DNA of 64,000 bases from the NCBI GenBank assembly GCA_015064745.1, contig SVRR01000004.1, positions 1 to 64,000 on the forward strand, written 5' to 3'. Position 1 is the stretch's first letter. Each line of letters begins with the position of its first letter. This DNA comes from Oscillospiraceae bacterium (GTDB lineage Bacteria > Bacillota > Clostridia > Oscillospirales > CAG-272). Under the pieces are notes generated by a model that saw only the letters and a list, made by a program, of their open reading frames with translations, was not told the origin of the DNA and searched no databases. The translations under genes and the position numbers were made by a program. Shown here piece after piece: positions 42,309 to 50,390 of the stretch.

Positions 42309-43436
42309 ATGAGTATCAAAAAAAATCGCCACACCTTAAATAAGGGGTGGAAATATTTTGACGTGATGCACATGGATCGGCGTGTTGCGCGAATTTATGA
42401 AAGCGGCAAGTGCACGGTAAACTTTCCCTCCTTTATGCCCTACAATCTTTATTTTGAGAAAGGGGAGGACACCGAGACCTGTGTAAACAATCTGAGCAAC
42501 TTTTATTATTGGTGCGCGTCAAGAGTTCTCACCTTAGATAGAAAGTACGCGAAGGAAATACTAAACAGCATAGGCGCGATCCAAGCCTGCACCGACAGAG
42601 AGCGCGCCGCGATCGCCATCTCTTATCGGGCGCTCAGCCTCATAGACGTATACTGGGTGAGAGCAAGGGGAGACGAAAAAACCTTCAAGGAGATCAGCTT
42701 ATACGATCATTCGCTTTCTACCGCCTTCGTGGATGTCAGCTTAAAGGGAAAAGCGCTGACTGTGGCAAATACCGAGCTGATCAAATCGCAGGACCAGGCG
42801 GGAGATATCGGTACCCCCGGCGTCGCCCCCAAGGCATGGATCCGCAAGGGAGACACCTTTTATCTGTTGAAGGACGGCGACGAACGCGATGTAAGTGCCG
42901 AGCTTCTCGCCTCCAAGATCGTTTCCTGCTTTGACGTGGCGCACGTGTGTTACGAGGAAGCGGTGTTTGACGACATGCGGGTCTCCCGGTGTGAGATCAT
43001 CACATCGAAGGCAAGGAGCATCGTCCCCATCGAGTATTTTGAAATTTACTGCGCGAATCGCGGTAAGAGGGTATTAGATCTCGTTTTGAAGAAGGACAGC
43101 TACGCCTACTATATGATGAACATCCTTGATTATCTTATCGGTAATACGGACAGGCACTGGGGCAACTGGGGCTTTGTCGTGGATAACGCAACCAACAAGC
43201 CCTTAAAGCTATATCCCTTGATGGACTTCAATAAGGCATTCACTTCCTACGAAACCGTGGAGGGCGCGCGCGTCCAAACGACAACCGCCCGCATGTCGCA
43301 AAGGATGGCAGCCATAGACGCCGTGAAAACGGTCGGGCTGAATCAAATAAAGGAGATCGACCCCGCATGGTTTGATGACCCTAAAATCGCCGAGATGTTT
43401 TTTGCAAGACTTGCGCTCTTAAAAGAGCAAGCCTAG
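42309..43436 (+). CDS. HipA-like kinase-fold protein
   Basis: A 375-residue protein of unknown role. The C-terminal half carries the HipA/CtkA kinase core: NILDYLIGNTDRHWGNWGF, where Asp and the following Asn are the catalytic-loop positions, then the metal-binding Asp in LYPLMDFNKAF. Upstream, DIGTPGVAPKAWIRKGDTF resembles the glycine-rich ATP loop of HipA. The N-terminal ~170 residues are not recognised. No HipB-type antitoxin adjoins it; it stands alone between its promoter and terminator. The ATG at 42309 has GGAGG upstream. Toxin, regulatory kinase or house function cannot be told apart. Confidence 0.72.
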   Translation: MSIKKNRHTLNKGWKYFDVMHMDRRVARIYESGKCTVNFPSFMPYNLYFEKGEDTETCVNNLSNFYYWCASRVLTLDRKYAKEILNSIGAIQACTDRERAAIAISYRALSLIDVYWVRARGDEKTFKEISLYDHSLSTAFVDVSLKGKALTVANTELIKSQDQAGDIGTPGVAPKAWIRKGDTFYLLKDGDERDVSAELLASKIVSCFDVAHVCYEEAVFDDMRVSRCEIITSKARSIVPIEYFEIYCANRGKRVLDLVLKKDSYAYYMMNILDYLIGNTDRHWGNWGFVVDNATNKPLKLYPLMDFNKAFTSYETVEGARVQTTTARMSQRMAAIDAVKTVGLNQIKEIDPAWFDDPKIAEMFFARLALLKEQA

Positions 43437-43452
43437 ATTGCCTTCTCAATAA

Positions 43453-43485
43453 AACCGAGCACCTGTGGGTGCTCGGTTTTATTTT
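43453..43485 (+). terminator. Terminator of the HipA-like gene
   Basis: ACCGAGCACC/GGTGCTCGGT (43454-43463, 43468-43477) with TGTG loop, then TTTATTTTTT. The left arm and loop recur at 44423. Confidence 0.92.
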
Positions 43486-43594
43486 TTCTCCCCAAAAGCT
43501 AAATAAGACTTCATAACCCGACTTGGCTTTTATGTTAGTAGGAATTCACAATGCTTAGCCTAAACCTTTTGGAAATAGACATTCGGTACACGGC

Positions 43595-44028
43595 TCAACA
43601 CTTTCCATTTGATTCATCTTGATAATAATTTGTTTTATCAAGCAATTTGAATATCGGTTTGTATATCAGTGGAGTTATAAAAACAACCTTCAAAGTACTA
43701 AGGATGATTGCAAAAGAATAATCTGTAACTTCATAACTCTCTCTTATTTCTACTTGAATCGTTCCATACGTTATTCCGTTACAGATTGAGCAACACCGAT
43801 AACCGCTAGCTTTAACTTGATACAATCCTCTCGGAATTCTAGACCGACTTAAATATCGACATCCGGCCGAATGATAACAATCCCCCGTCTTGGTAATATA
43901 GACACACGGTTGCTCTTCATATGAAGTACGATATTCCGTTCTGATTTTATCCTCATAAGTGAATGATATAGAGAATATGACAAGAATAATAGGCAGGATA
44001 ATAACCAAATGCTTTAAGATTTTTTCAT
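43595..44028 (-). CDS. Small membrane-anchored protein with Cys/His motif, frameshifted at its start
   Basis: The main frame (137 codons from a TTG at 44008) has an N-terminal membrane segment (ILPIILVIFSISF), then a motif of the form KTGDCYHSAGCRYL...GYRCCSIC, known from small proteins that may bind metal, and a second hydrophobic segment (IILSTLKVVFITPLIY). No good start lies in this frame. Twenty bases upstream an ATG at 44028 with AAAGGGG at good spacing opens MKKS and stops. One more A in the run of six (44020-44025) would give MKKILKHLVIILP and join the main frame. So either a one-base deletion, slippage, or a sequencing error. Confidence 0.6.
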
Positions 44029-44060
44029 TGAACTACGCCCCTTTACGCCGTTATAACTTC

Positions 44061-44089
44061 ATTATACCAAAGCTTCATATGTTTTTCAA
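44061..44089 (-). promoter_or_regulatory. Promoter of the small membrane protein gene
   Basis: On the minus strand TTGAAA (44084-44089) and TATAAT (44061-44066), spacer 17. Confidence 0.7.
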
Positions 44090-44173
44090 CACTTTTAAGA
44101 AGTTATAAAGGCGCACATTGAAAGTTTACATATATTACAATGGTTATGAAGTTAAAAATGCGGAGGTTGTTCA

Positions 44174-44416
44174 ATGACAATCAATGATGCCGTTGCCATA
44201 AGAACCTTGCACTTAATGAGGCAAAAGAATATAACGCAATATCGTCTAGAGCAGGATTCGGGTATTTTACACGGCTCAATGGATAGAATCCTTCAAAGTA
44301 AAAATAAGACGGTGACATTTACAACGATATATCGCCTTGCCCGCGGTTTTCATATGACGATCTATGAGTTTTTAGATGACGATATTTTTCGCAGAAATGA
44401 TATTGAACTAGACTAA
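44174..44416 (+). CDS. Small XRE/Cro-type helix-turn-helix protein
   Basis: An 80-residue DNA-binding protein. IRTLHLMRQKNITQYRLEQDSG begins the domain: helices 2 and 3 (NITQYRLEQDSGILHGSMDR) and the helix-4 region (VTFTTIYRLARGFHMTIYEFL) follow the Cro/CI pattern. It is divergent from the small membrane protein gene and could regulate it. GGAGG precedes the ATG. Base composition is AT-rich compared with its surroundings. No clear promoter pair is visible. Confidence 0.82.
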   Translation: MTINDAVAIRTLHLMRQKNITQYRLEQDSGILHGSMDRILQSKNKTVTFTTIYRLARGFHMTIYEFLDDDIFRRNDIELD

Positions 44417-44422
44417 ATAAAG

Positions 44423-44508
44423 AAACCGAGCACCTGTGGGCACTCTTCAGCAGCTTACTGAAAAGCTTCGTTATCGCGCGTGCCCACAGGTGCTCGGTTT
44501 TGTTTTTT
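44423..44508 (+). terminator. Long-stem terminator sharing its arm with the one at 43453
   Basis: Positions 44423-44443 are the exact reverse complement of 44480-44500 (21 bp) around a 36-base loop, followed by TGTTTTTTT. The left arm up to 44440 repeats 43453-43470; the right arm shares GGTGCTCGGTTTT with the earlier terminator. Confidence 0.88.
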
Positions 44509-44519
44509 TGCAAAAACCC

Positions 44520-44548
44520 TTGCTTTTTCGCTCACTATCGTTTAAAAT
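44520..44548 (+). promoter_or_regulatory. Promoter of the sugar isomerase gene
   Basis: TTGCTT (44520-44525) and TAAAAT (44543-44548), spacer 17, 37 bases before the ATG. Confidence 0.6.
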
Positions 44549-44585
44549 AAAGGTAGTATTTGAATTACATGCAGAGGAACACGCT

Positions 44586-45554
44586 ATGAAGCTCGGTGTT
44601 TTGACCAATCTGTTCGGCTCGCTTCCTTTAGAAGAAGCACTTGTTAAATTTGAAAAGCTCGGCATTGAGGCTGTGGAGATCGGTTGCGGCGGATATCCCG
44701 GCCGCGACCACGCAGACCCCAAGGCTTTGCTTGCCGACGACGCAAAGCTCGCGGAATTTAAGGACGCGCTTGCCCGTCACAACATGGCACTTGCCTGCCT
44801 TTCCTGCCACGGCAACGCCGTGCATCCCGATCCCGCCGTCGCAAAGTCCTTTGACGACGATTTTCACGATGCCGTTCTGCTTGCGGAAAAGCTGGGCATT
44901 GATACCATCGTCACCTTCTCGGGCTGTCCCGGCGGCTCGCCCGAGGACAAAACGCCTAACTGGGTCACCTGCCCTTGGCCGAACGACTTTGGCAAGATCC
45001 TCGATTATCAGTGGAACGAGGTCCTGATTCCCTATTGGAAGAAGACCGCCGCGTTTGCCGCGGAGCACGGCGTCACCAAGATCGCCTTTGAGATGCACCC
45101 CGGCTTCTGCGTTTACAATCCCGAAACCCTGCTCCGTCTGCGTGCCGCCGTCGGTGACGCGATCGGCGCGAACTTTGACCCCTCGCACCTCATTTGGCAG
45201 GGTATCGACCCCGTTGCCGCCATTCGTGCGCTTAAAGGCGCGATCTATCACTTCCACGCAAAGGACACCAAGGTTGACCCCTACAATACCGCCGTCAACG
45301 GCGTGCTTGACACCAAGCCCTTCGGTAATGAGATCGGTCGCTCTTGGATCTTCCGTTCGGTCGGCTACGGTCACGGCATCGAATTTTGGCGCGACATCAT
45401 TTCCAATCTCCGCCTTGTCGGCTACGATAAGGTCATGTCCATTGAGCACGAGGATTCTCTCATGAACCAGGAGGAGGGTCTTGCCCACGCCGCTAAATTC
45501 CTGAAGGATTCCATCATCGCCGAGCCTCGCCCCAGTGAAATGCGTTGGTTTTAA
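44586..45554 (+). CDS. Sugar-phosphate isomerase/epimerase (xylose-isomerase-like TIM barrel)
   Basis: A 322-residue AP-endonuclease-2-type barrel. MKLGVLTNLFGSLPLEEAL and LGIEAVEIGCGGYPG mark the first two strands. Metal ligand candidates are in IAFEMHPGFCVYN, GANFDPSHLIWQG, YHFHAKDT and the last Glu in VMSIEHEDSLM. Such enzymes isomerise or epimerise keto sugars or act in inosose metabolism; substrate unknown. The ATG at 44586 has GAGGAA upstream; the longer open frame runs through the terminator before it. A hairpin (ACGGAGCG/CGCTCCGT, about 45598-45621) follows. Confidence 0.88.
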   Translation: MKLGVLTNLFGSLPLEEALVKFEKLGIEAVEIGCGGYPGRDHADPKALLADDAKLAEFKDALARHNMALACLSCHGNAVHPDPAVAKSFDDDFHDAVLLAEKLGIDTIVTFSGCPGGSPEDKTPNWVTCPWPNDFGKILDYQWNEVLIPYWKKTAAFAAEHGVTKIAFEMHPGFCVYNPETLLRLRAAVGDAIGANFDPSHLIWQGIDPVAAIRALKGAIYHFHAKDTKVDPYNTAVNGVLDTKPFGNEIGRSWIFRSVGYGHGIEFWRDIISNLRLVGYDKVMSIEHEDSLMNQEEGLAHAAKFLKDSIIAEPRPSEMRWF

Positions 45555-45597
45555 CCCGCACATCGCGCGGCTTTTTCCCGAAAACTGACTTTACTTT

Positions 45598-45625
45598 ACG
45601 GAGCGCCCCCTGCGCTCCGTCTTTT
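45598..45625 (+). terminator. Terminator between the isomerase and pnuC
   Basis: ACGGAGCG/CGCTCCGT with a CCCCCTG loop, followed by CTTTT, ten bases before the pnuC start. Confidence 0.7.
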
Positions 45626-45635
45626 AAGGAAAAAT

Positions 45636-46322
45636 ATGCAAAGACTTCGTTACTTTTCAGCCTTTGAATGGTGTCTTATTCTATTCTCCTATACCGCCAT
45701 TCTTTTAACCTTTTTTCTCTTTGACGGTGTGGAATATTTCAAGCTTGCCTCCTCCCTCATCGGTATTGCCGCCCTCGTCTTTTCGGCAAAGGGCAACCCG
45801 ATGGGACCTCTTTTGATGATCCTCTTTGCCCTCGCCTACGGTGTGATCTCCTTTTCGTTCGCCTATTACGGCGAGGTGATCACCTACCTCGGTATGTCGC
45901 TTCCCATGTCGGTTTGGGCGTTTGTCTCTTGGTTTCGCCATCCGTCAAGCAAGGGTCACGCGGAAACGGCAGTGGGTGCTGTACACGCAAAGGAATGGGG
46001 ACGCATCCTGCTCTACACGGCGGGCGTCACCGTCAGCTTTTACTTTATCCTCTCGGCGCTTGATACCCCAAACATTATCCCATCTACCTTCTCGGTCAGC
46101 ACCTCCTTTGCCGCCGCCTATCTTACGGCACGCCGAAGCCCCTACTTCGCACTTGCCTACGCCTTGAACGATGTCGTTTTGATCGTTTTATGGGTGCTTG
46201 CCACGATCGCCGATATCGGTTATCTGTCGGTCACCGCTTGCTTTACCGTCTTTCTCATCAACGACCTTTACAGCTTCTTTAATTGGCGCCGTATGTCAAA
46301 ACGGCAAAGCGAGCAACCCTAA
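45636..46322 (+). CDS. pnuC: PnuC-type nicotinamide riboside transporter
   Basis: An inner-membrane facilitator of 228 residues and about seven hydrophobic segments. Family marks are FSAKGNPMGPLLMI in the early part, the YGEVITYLGMSLPM stretch, and the closing NDLYSFFNWRRM. It takes up nicotinamide riboside for NAD synthesis; in some Clostridia relatives take thiamine or riboflavin, so the ligand is not certain. The start follows AAGGA. A terminator follows at 46352. Confidence 0.88.
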   Translation: MQRLRYFSAFEWCLILFSYTAILLTFFLFDGVEYFKLASSLIGIAALVFSAKGNPMGPLLMILFALAYGVISFSFAYYGEVITYLGMSLPMSVWAFVSWFRHPSSKGHAETAVGAVHAKEWGRILLYTAGVTVSFYFILSALDTPNIIPSTFSVSTSFAAAYLTARRSPYFALAYALNDVVLIVLWVLATIADIGYLSVTACFTVFLINDLYSFFNWRRMSKRQSEQP

Positions 46323-46351
46323 AAAGCAAACAACGCGTTACCTTTAAAAGA

Positions 46352-46380
46352 AAAAACGGTGAAAAACACCGTTTTTTCTT
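46352..46380 (+). terminator. Terminator of pnuC
   Basis: AAAAACGGTG/CACCGTTTTT (46352-46361, 46367-46376), ending TTTTTTCTT. Confidence 0.85.
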
Positions 46381-46396
46381 TCTTTTTTCCAAACTT

Positions 46397-46444
46397 GTTG
46401 ACATTACAACATCTTTGTGCTATAATACTTGTTGTAAATACAAC
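46397..46444 (+). promoter_or_regulatory. MarR-gene promoter with two operator-like palindromes
   Basis: TTGACA (46398-46403) and TATAAT (46421-46426), spacer 17. GTTGTA-AA-TACAAC (46431-46444) lies at the start point, and a related GTTG...CAAC (46397-46410) covers the -35. Two sites flanking the -10 fit autorepression by the MarR protein. Confidence 0.8.
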
Positions 46445-46469
46445 TTTCAAAAATAATTTAGGAGTTGCC

Positions 46470-46925
46470 ATGGAAGAGCGTTTTGAAACCTTTACCGCAC
46501 TTGTGACGGGCATTTCACGCGCCATCCGCAGGATCAAAAACGAGGAAATGGTGGAATTTCACCTGAAAGGTCCGCACGTTTCCTGCTTATACTATCTGTA
46601 TAAGGAAGACGTATTGACTGCCAAGGAGCTGTGCGACCTCTGCGAGGAGGACAAAGCAAATATGTCCCGCGCGCTGGACTTTCTCGAAAAAAACGGCTAT
46701 ATTCTTTGCAAGACCCAAGCGGGACGGCGCTACCGCGCCGCGCTCAGCCTGACCGACGAGGGAAAGAAGGTGGGCGCACACATCGCCGCACGCATTGACC
46801 GCGTGCTTCTTGCCGCGAGCGAGGGGGTCAGCGAAAGTGACCGCCGCACGCTTTACGAATGTCTTACGAAAATCAACGACAACCTCAATCGGGTTTGTCA
46901 TACCTACCAAGAAAAAAGCAACTGA
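46470..46925 (+). CDS. MarR-family transcriptional regulator
   Basis: A 151-residue winged-helix repressor. The DNA-binding part reads LTAKELCDLCEEDKANMSRA (helices 3-4) and LEKNGYILCKTQAGRRYRA (wing), followed by SLTDEGKKVG. The ATG at 46470 has TTAGGAG upstream; an earlier in-frame start would begin before the promoter. The acyl-CoA ligase gene begins 14 bases after its stop, so it probably controls that gene together with itself, sensing a fatty or aromatic acid; the ligand is inference. Confidence 0.92.
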   Translation: MEERFETFTALVTGISRAIRRIKNEEMVEFHLKGPHVSCLYYLYKEDVLTAKELCDLCEEDKANMSRALDFLEKNGYILCKTQAGRRYRAALSLTDEGKKVGAHIAARIDRVLLAASEGVSESDRRTLYECLTKINDNLNRVCHTYQEKSN

Positions 46926-46938
46926 AAGGTATTTCGCC

Positions 46939-48636
46939 ATGAGAAACGATGTTCTTCATAAAAAACTCACCTTTGCCAACGTACGTGAGCTTGTGGAATG
47001 GAGTGCCGAGACGCACGGCGAAAAGCCGGCGTTCTCCTATCGCCCGAATCCGCACAAAAGCGAGACCGTTACGCGCTCCTTTACCGAGCTGCGCGACGAC
47101 GTGCGCGCCCTCGCCTCCGAGATGCTCTCGATGGGCTGTCACGGAAAGCACTGCGCCCTTATCGGTAAATTTTCCTACGAGTGGACGGTCGTTTACTTTG
47201 CCGCGCTCTCCATCGGTGCCGTGCTCGTCCCTCTTGACCGCGACTGGGCGGCAGAGGATCTTGCGGATACGGTGAAAAAGGCAGACGCCGCGTTTCTTTT
47301 CACCGACGAGGATATTGCCGAGAAAACAGCCGTCATTGCGAAAACGGTAAAGCTCTCGGAGGCACCCGTCTTTTTACAGGCAAAGGCGGAAAAGAACGCG
47401 CTGCGCGACCGTATAGAGGCAGGCAGAGCTAAATTTGCCACCCATCCCGAAAATTATTTTGAGGCGCGTATCAGCCCCGAAAAGCTTTCCCTGCTCGTCT
47501 TTACCTCGGGCACGACAGGCAAGGGCAAGGGCGTTATGCTTTCGCAAAACGCCGTTCTCGCCGACCTCACGGCAGTCATTCCCTATATTGATTTCGGCAA
47601 AAAAACGGTAGGCGTTCTTCCGCCGCACCACACCTACGGCTCGTCGGTCATGCTGATCGGCCACGTCATCATCGGTGCTGAGGTGTATATCTCGGCAGGC
47701 ATTCGCTACGTGGTAAAGGAATTGAAGGAGCAAGCCCCGGAGCATCTCGTGCTAGTCCCTCTCTATCTTGAAACCTTCTACCGTAAAATTCAAGCAACGC
47801 TCAAGGAGCAAGGCAAGGAAGAGCTCGTCCGCCGTATGATCAAGATCTCAAACGGTATGCGCCGCGCGGGCATCGACGCGCGCGCCAAATTTTTCGGTGC
47901 TATCCGCGCCGCCTTTGGCGGCAAGGTCAAGACCATTATTTCGGGCGGCGCTCCCATCAACCCCGAGATTCTTGCCTTCTTTGAAGCCATCGGCATTTCC
48001 ACCCTCAACGGCTACGGCATCACCGAATGCGCCCCCATCGTGGCAGTCAACCGTTCGATGAACGTCGTCCCCGGCAGCGTCGGCAACGTCCTTGATATCA
48101 ATACCGTGAAAATTCGTGAGCCCAACGAGGACGGTGAGGGCGAAATTTGCGTCAAGGGACAAAACATCATGCTCGGCTACTATAAGGACGAAAAGGCGAC
48201 CGAGGAAGCCTTCGACGCGGACGGCTACTTTAAAACGGGTGACTACGGCAAGCTCACTGACGACGGCGTGCTGTATATCACGGGCAGAAAGAAAAACCTC
48301 ATCATTCTCTCCAACGGCAAAAACGTCTATCCCGAGGAGATCGAAAACGCCCTTATCGCCACGCCGGGTGTCCTTGACATCGTCGTTTACGAGGGACAAA
48401 GCAAAAGAGGCATTTCGAACAACGCCATCGTCGCCGAGATCTATCCCGACCGTGAGTTTTTCGAGAAAAACGAGATCGAGGATATCGGGGCGCACTTTAA
48501 GGGCTATATCGACGCCTACAACAAAACGGCTGTCCCCTACAAAAAGATCGGCATCTTAAAGGTGCGTGACGAGGAGTTCCCCAAAAACACCCTTCGCAAG
48601 ATCATGCGCTTTAAGATCGATATGACCATTGATTAA
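46939..48636 (+). CDS. AMP-forming long-chain acyl-CoA ligase
   Basis: Activates a carboxylic acid with ATP and CoA. At 565 residues it is an ANL-superfamily enzyme: the AMP motif LLVFTSGTTGKGKGVMLS, the acyl-pocket region with LNGYGITECAPIVAVNR, the hinge Asp YFKTGDYGKL, and the C-terminal GRKKNLIILSNGKNVYPEEI. The pattern fits fatty-acyl ligases of the FadD/FAA type; substrate length cannot be read. The ATG at 46939 lies downstream of GAAAGG and behind the MarR gene in one unit. Confidence 0.9.
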   Translation: MRNDVLHKKLTFANVRELVEWSAETHGEKPAFSYRPNPHKSETVTRSFTELRDDVRALASEMLSMGCHGKHCALIGKFSYEWTVVYFAALSIGAVLVPLDRDWAAEDLADTVKKADAAFLFTDEDIAEKTAVIAKTVKLSEAPVFLQAKAEKNALRDRIEAGRAKFATHPENYFEARISPEKLSLLVFTSGTTGKGKGVMLSQNAVLADLTAVIPYIDFGKKTVGVLPPHHTYGSSVMLIGHVIIGAEVYISAGIRYVVKELKEQAPEHLVLVPLYLETFYRKIQATLKEQGKEELVRRMIKISNGMRRAGIDARAKFFGAIRAAFGGKVKTIISGGAPINPEILAFFEAIGISTLNGYGITECAPIVAVNRSMNVVPGSVGNVLDINTVKIREPNEDGEGEICVKGQNIMLGYYKDEKATEEAFDADGYFKTGDYGKLTDDGVLYITGRKKNLIILSNGKNVYPEEIENALIATPGVLDIVVYEGQSKRGISNNAIVAEIYPDREFFEKNEIEDIGAHFKGYIDAYNKTAVPYKKIGILKVRDEEFPKNTLRKIMRFKIDMTID

Positions 48637-48642
48637 ATCGAA

Positions 48643-48673
48643 AAAACGCACGCCTCACGGCGTGCGTTTTTTG
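48643..48673 (+). terminator. Terminator of the MarR-ligase unit
   Basis: AAAACGCACGCC/GGCGTGCGTTTT (48643-48654, 48659-48670) followed by TT. Confidence 0.9.
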
Positions 48674-48674
48674 C

Positions 48675-48788
48675 GGTATTTTAACGGTGGGTCTTTCGGG
48701 AGACAACTACCCCTAAACACATTGAGGGCGCAGAGATCAAGGGAATCGAAGTAGCGCTTGATCACCCAAAAACAAGGAATAACAGAAG
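48675..48788 (+). other. Structured leader of the fumarase-type genes, not assigned
   Basis: Between the terminator and the ATG at 48789 lie two possible stems: a GTCT/AGAC hairpin inside GGTGGGTCT...CTACCC (about 48690-48716), and GATCAAG/CTTGATC (about 48737-48765). No consensus promoter is visible and no frame looks coding. It matches no riboswitch that I recognise. Confidence 0.35.
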
Positions 48789-49604
48789 ATGCCTAAAGCG
48801 GATTTTCGTTACGAAAATCCGCTTTATTCTATAATTTACGAAAACGCGCTCTTTGAAACGATAAAGAGGGGCGCAACCGTCATATCAGAGGACGTCAAGG
48901 ACGCCTTCGTCGCCGCCATAGAGCGCGAGACCTGTCCCGACGCCAAAAGCGGCCTCGCCGCAACGCTCCAAAGCATGGAAATGTCGGCAAAACGCCAAAA
49001 CCCGCTTTGCGTGGATACGGGCTGGCCGATCTTCTATTTCAAGGTCGGAAACAAGTGTGAGCTGGAAGGGGGCTTTATGGCGCTAGAAGAGAGTGCGAGA
49101 CGAGCAGTTGCCAAAGCAACCAAGCTCGGCTATCTGCGCGCTACCATGAAGCACCCCTTAACGGGCTATGACCCCGGCAACAACATCGGCATGAACATTC
49201 CCGACTTCACCTACCAATTTGTCGAAGGGGACGGCATTGAGATCTCCTACGCGGCAAAGGGCGGCGGAAGCGAATGCTTCGGCGGCACGGCAAACGTCGC
49301 GGCAAACCTCGCCAAGGAGGCGGCTTGCCTGCGAACGGTCGGCTCGCATCATCCCGATCCCATGTTCCGAAAGATCGAAGAAGATCTGTATGAAGCCTTA
49401 AACAGCCTTGATATCGGCATTTTGGGCGCAGGCGGAAGCACCTCGGTGCTCGCCGTCAACGTGGAATATGCTTACACCCATATCGCAGGCATTGCGTGCG
49501 CTACCAGCACCAACTGCATGGTCGCAAGACGCGCGTCCACACGCATCTGCGCCGACGGAAGAACGGAAGTCATGAAGAGCCCCATGTGGTTCGGAGACCG
49601 CTAA
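48789..49604 (+). CDS. Class I fumarate/L(+)-tartrate dehydratase, alpha subunit
   Basis: The N-terminal half of an iron-sulfur hydro-lyase as a separate 271-residue subunit. Family marks are PLCVDTGWPIFYFKVG (C74, a cluster ligand), LTGYDPGNNIGMNIPD, AAKGGGSECFGG, ILGAGGSTSVLAVNVEYA, and TNCMVARRAS (C243, likely ligand). C163 may be the third. It would hydrate fumarate to malate or dehydrate tartrate; the CVDTGWP form is closer to the tartrate or unassigned subgroup than to FumA. The beta subunit follows after 33 bases. Confidence 0.9.
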   Translation: MPKADFRYENPLYSIIYENALFETIKRGATVISEDVKDAFVAAIERETCPDAKSGLAATLQSMEMSAKRQNPLCVDTGWPIFYFKVGNKCELEGGFMALEESARRAVAKATKLGYLRATMKHPLTGYDPGNNIGMNIPDFTYQFVEGDGIEISYAAKGGGSECFGGTANVAANLAKEAACLRTVGSHHPDPMFRKIEEDLYEALNSLDIGILGAGGSTSVLAVNVEYAYTHIAGIACATSTNCMVARRASTRICADGRTEVMKSPMWFGDR

Positions 49605-49637
49605 TTTTAAAACAGTAATTTACATATGGAGTGAATT

Positions 49638-50261
49638 ATGGCAACACATTACTTGACATCCCCTCTGACAGAGGAGGACGTACGAAAGCTTAAACTCGGC
49701 GACACCGTCTATATCAGCGGCAACGCCTTTACCTGTCGCTCAAGATTGCAAAAGCATGTTTTTGATGAAGGACACACCCTTCCCTTTTCCACCGAGGACA
49801 GAAATTTGCTGATCCATAACGGTCCCATCGTCATCAAGGAGGATGGCAAATGGCGGCTCGTCTCCTTCATGCCCACCTCCAGCATCCGCTTTGAAAAATG
49901 GGGCGCCGACAGCGTATCCAAATGGGGACTGCGCATGATCGTGGGCAAAACGACCATGGGTGAAAAAACGGCGCAAATGATGAAGAAATGCGGTTGCGTC
50001 CACGTCTCTCCGCGTTCGGTGAGCCCTAATCTTTGGATCGACGCCATTGAGGTCGAGGAAGTCTATCTCTTCGACGAGCTGGGCAGCATTGAAGCGGCGT
50101 GGTTCTTCAAGATGAAGGATCTCGGACCCTTTATCGTAGACATTGACGCCGAGGGCAACAACTATTTTGACGCTCTTGACCCCGTCATCGCAGAGAAAAA
50201 AGAAAAAGCGCTCAAAGCACTCGGCATCGACAAGGATTTTGAATTTACAAAGCTTTATTAA
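49638..50261 (+). CDS. Class I fumarate/L(+)-tartrate dehydratase, beta subunit
   Basis: The C-terminal swivelling domain as a separate 207-residue protein: LTSPLTEEDVRKLKLGDTVY, the ISGNAFTCRSRLQKHV stretch with the Arg-Asp-type active-site residues, IHNGPIVIKEDGKW, and MIVGKTTMGEKTAQMMKKCG. It pairs with the preceding alpha subunit. GGAGTG lies nine bases upstream. A hairpin with GCACGGCG/CGCCGTGC (50271-50290) closes the unit. Confidence 0.9.
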   Translation: MATHYLTSPLTEEDVRKLKLGDTVYISGNAFTCRSRLQKHVFDEGHTLPFSTEDRNLLIHNGPIVIKEDGKWRLVSFMPTSSIRFEKWGADSVSKWGLRMIVGKTTMGEKTAQMMKKCGCVHVSPRSVSPNLWIDAIEVEEVYLFDELGSIEAAWFFKMKDLGPFIVDIDAEGNNYFDALDPVIAEKKEKALKALGIDKDFEFTKLY

Positions 50262-50267
50262 AAGCAA

Positions 50268-50300
50268 AACCGCACGGCGTTCGCCGTGCGGTTTCTTATA
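50268..50300 (+). terminator. Terminator of the dehydratase unit
   Basis: AACCGCACGGCG/CGCCGTGCGGTT with TT loop, followed by TCTTATAT. T-run is weak. Confidence 0.7.
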
Positions 50301-50390
50301 TCATAAATTTGCCTCAAAAACAAGCTTTGCTACGGGGCATGGCACGCGGCGGCAGAAGCTTCGCCCCTTGCCGTTGTGTTTTATCATATG

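Noticed and set aside
42309..43436. A type II toxin-antitoxin operon with the XRE-like gene at 44174 as antitoxin of the HipA-like protein
   Set aside because: The genes are 740 bases apart with a strong terminator and an opposite-strand gene between them; nothing supports coupling.
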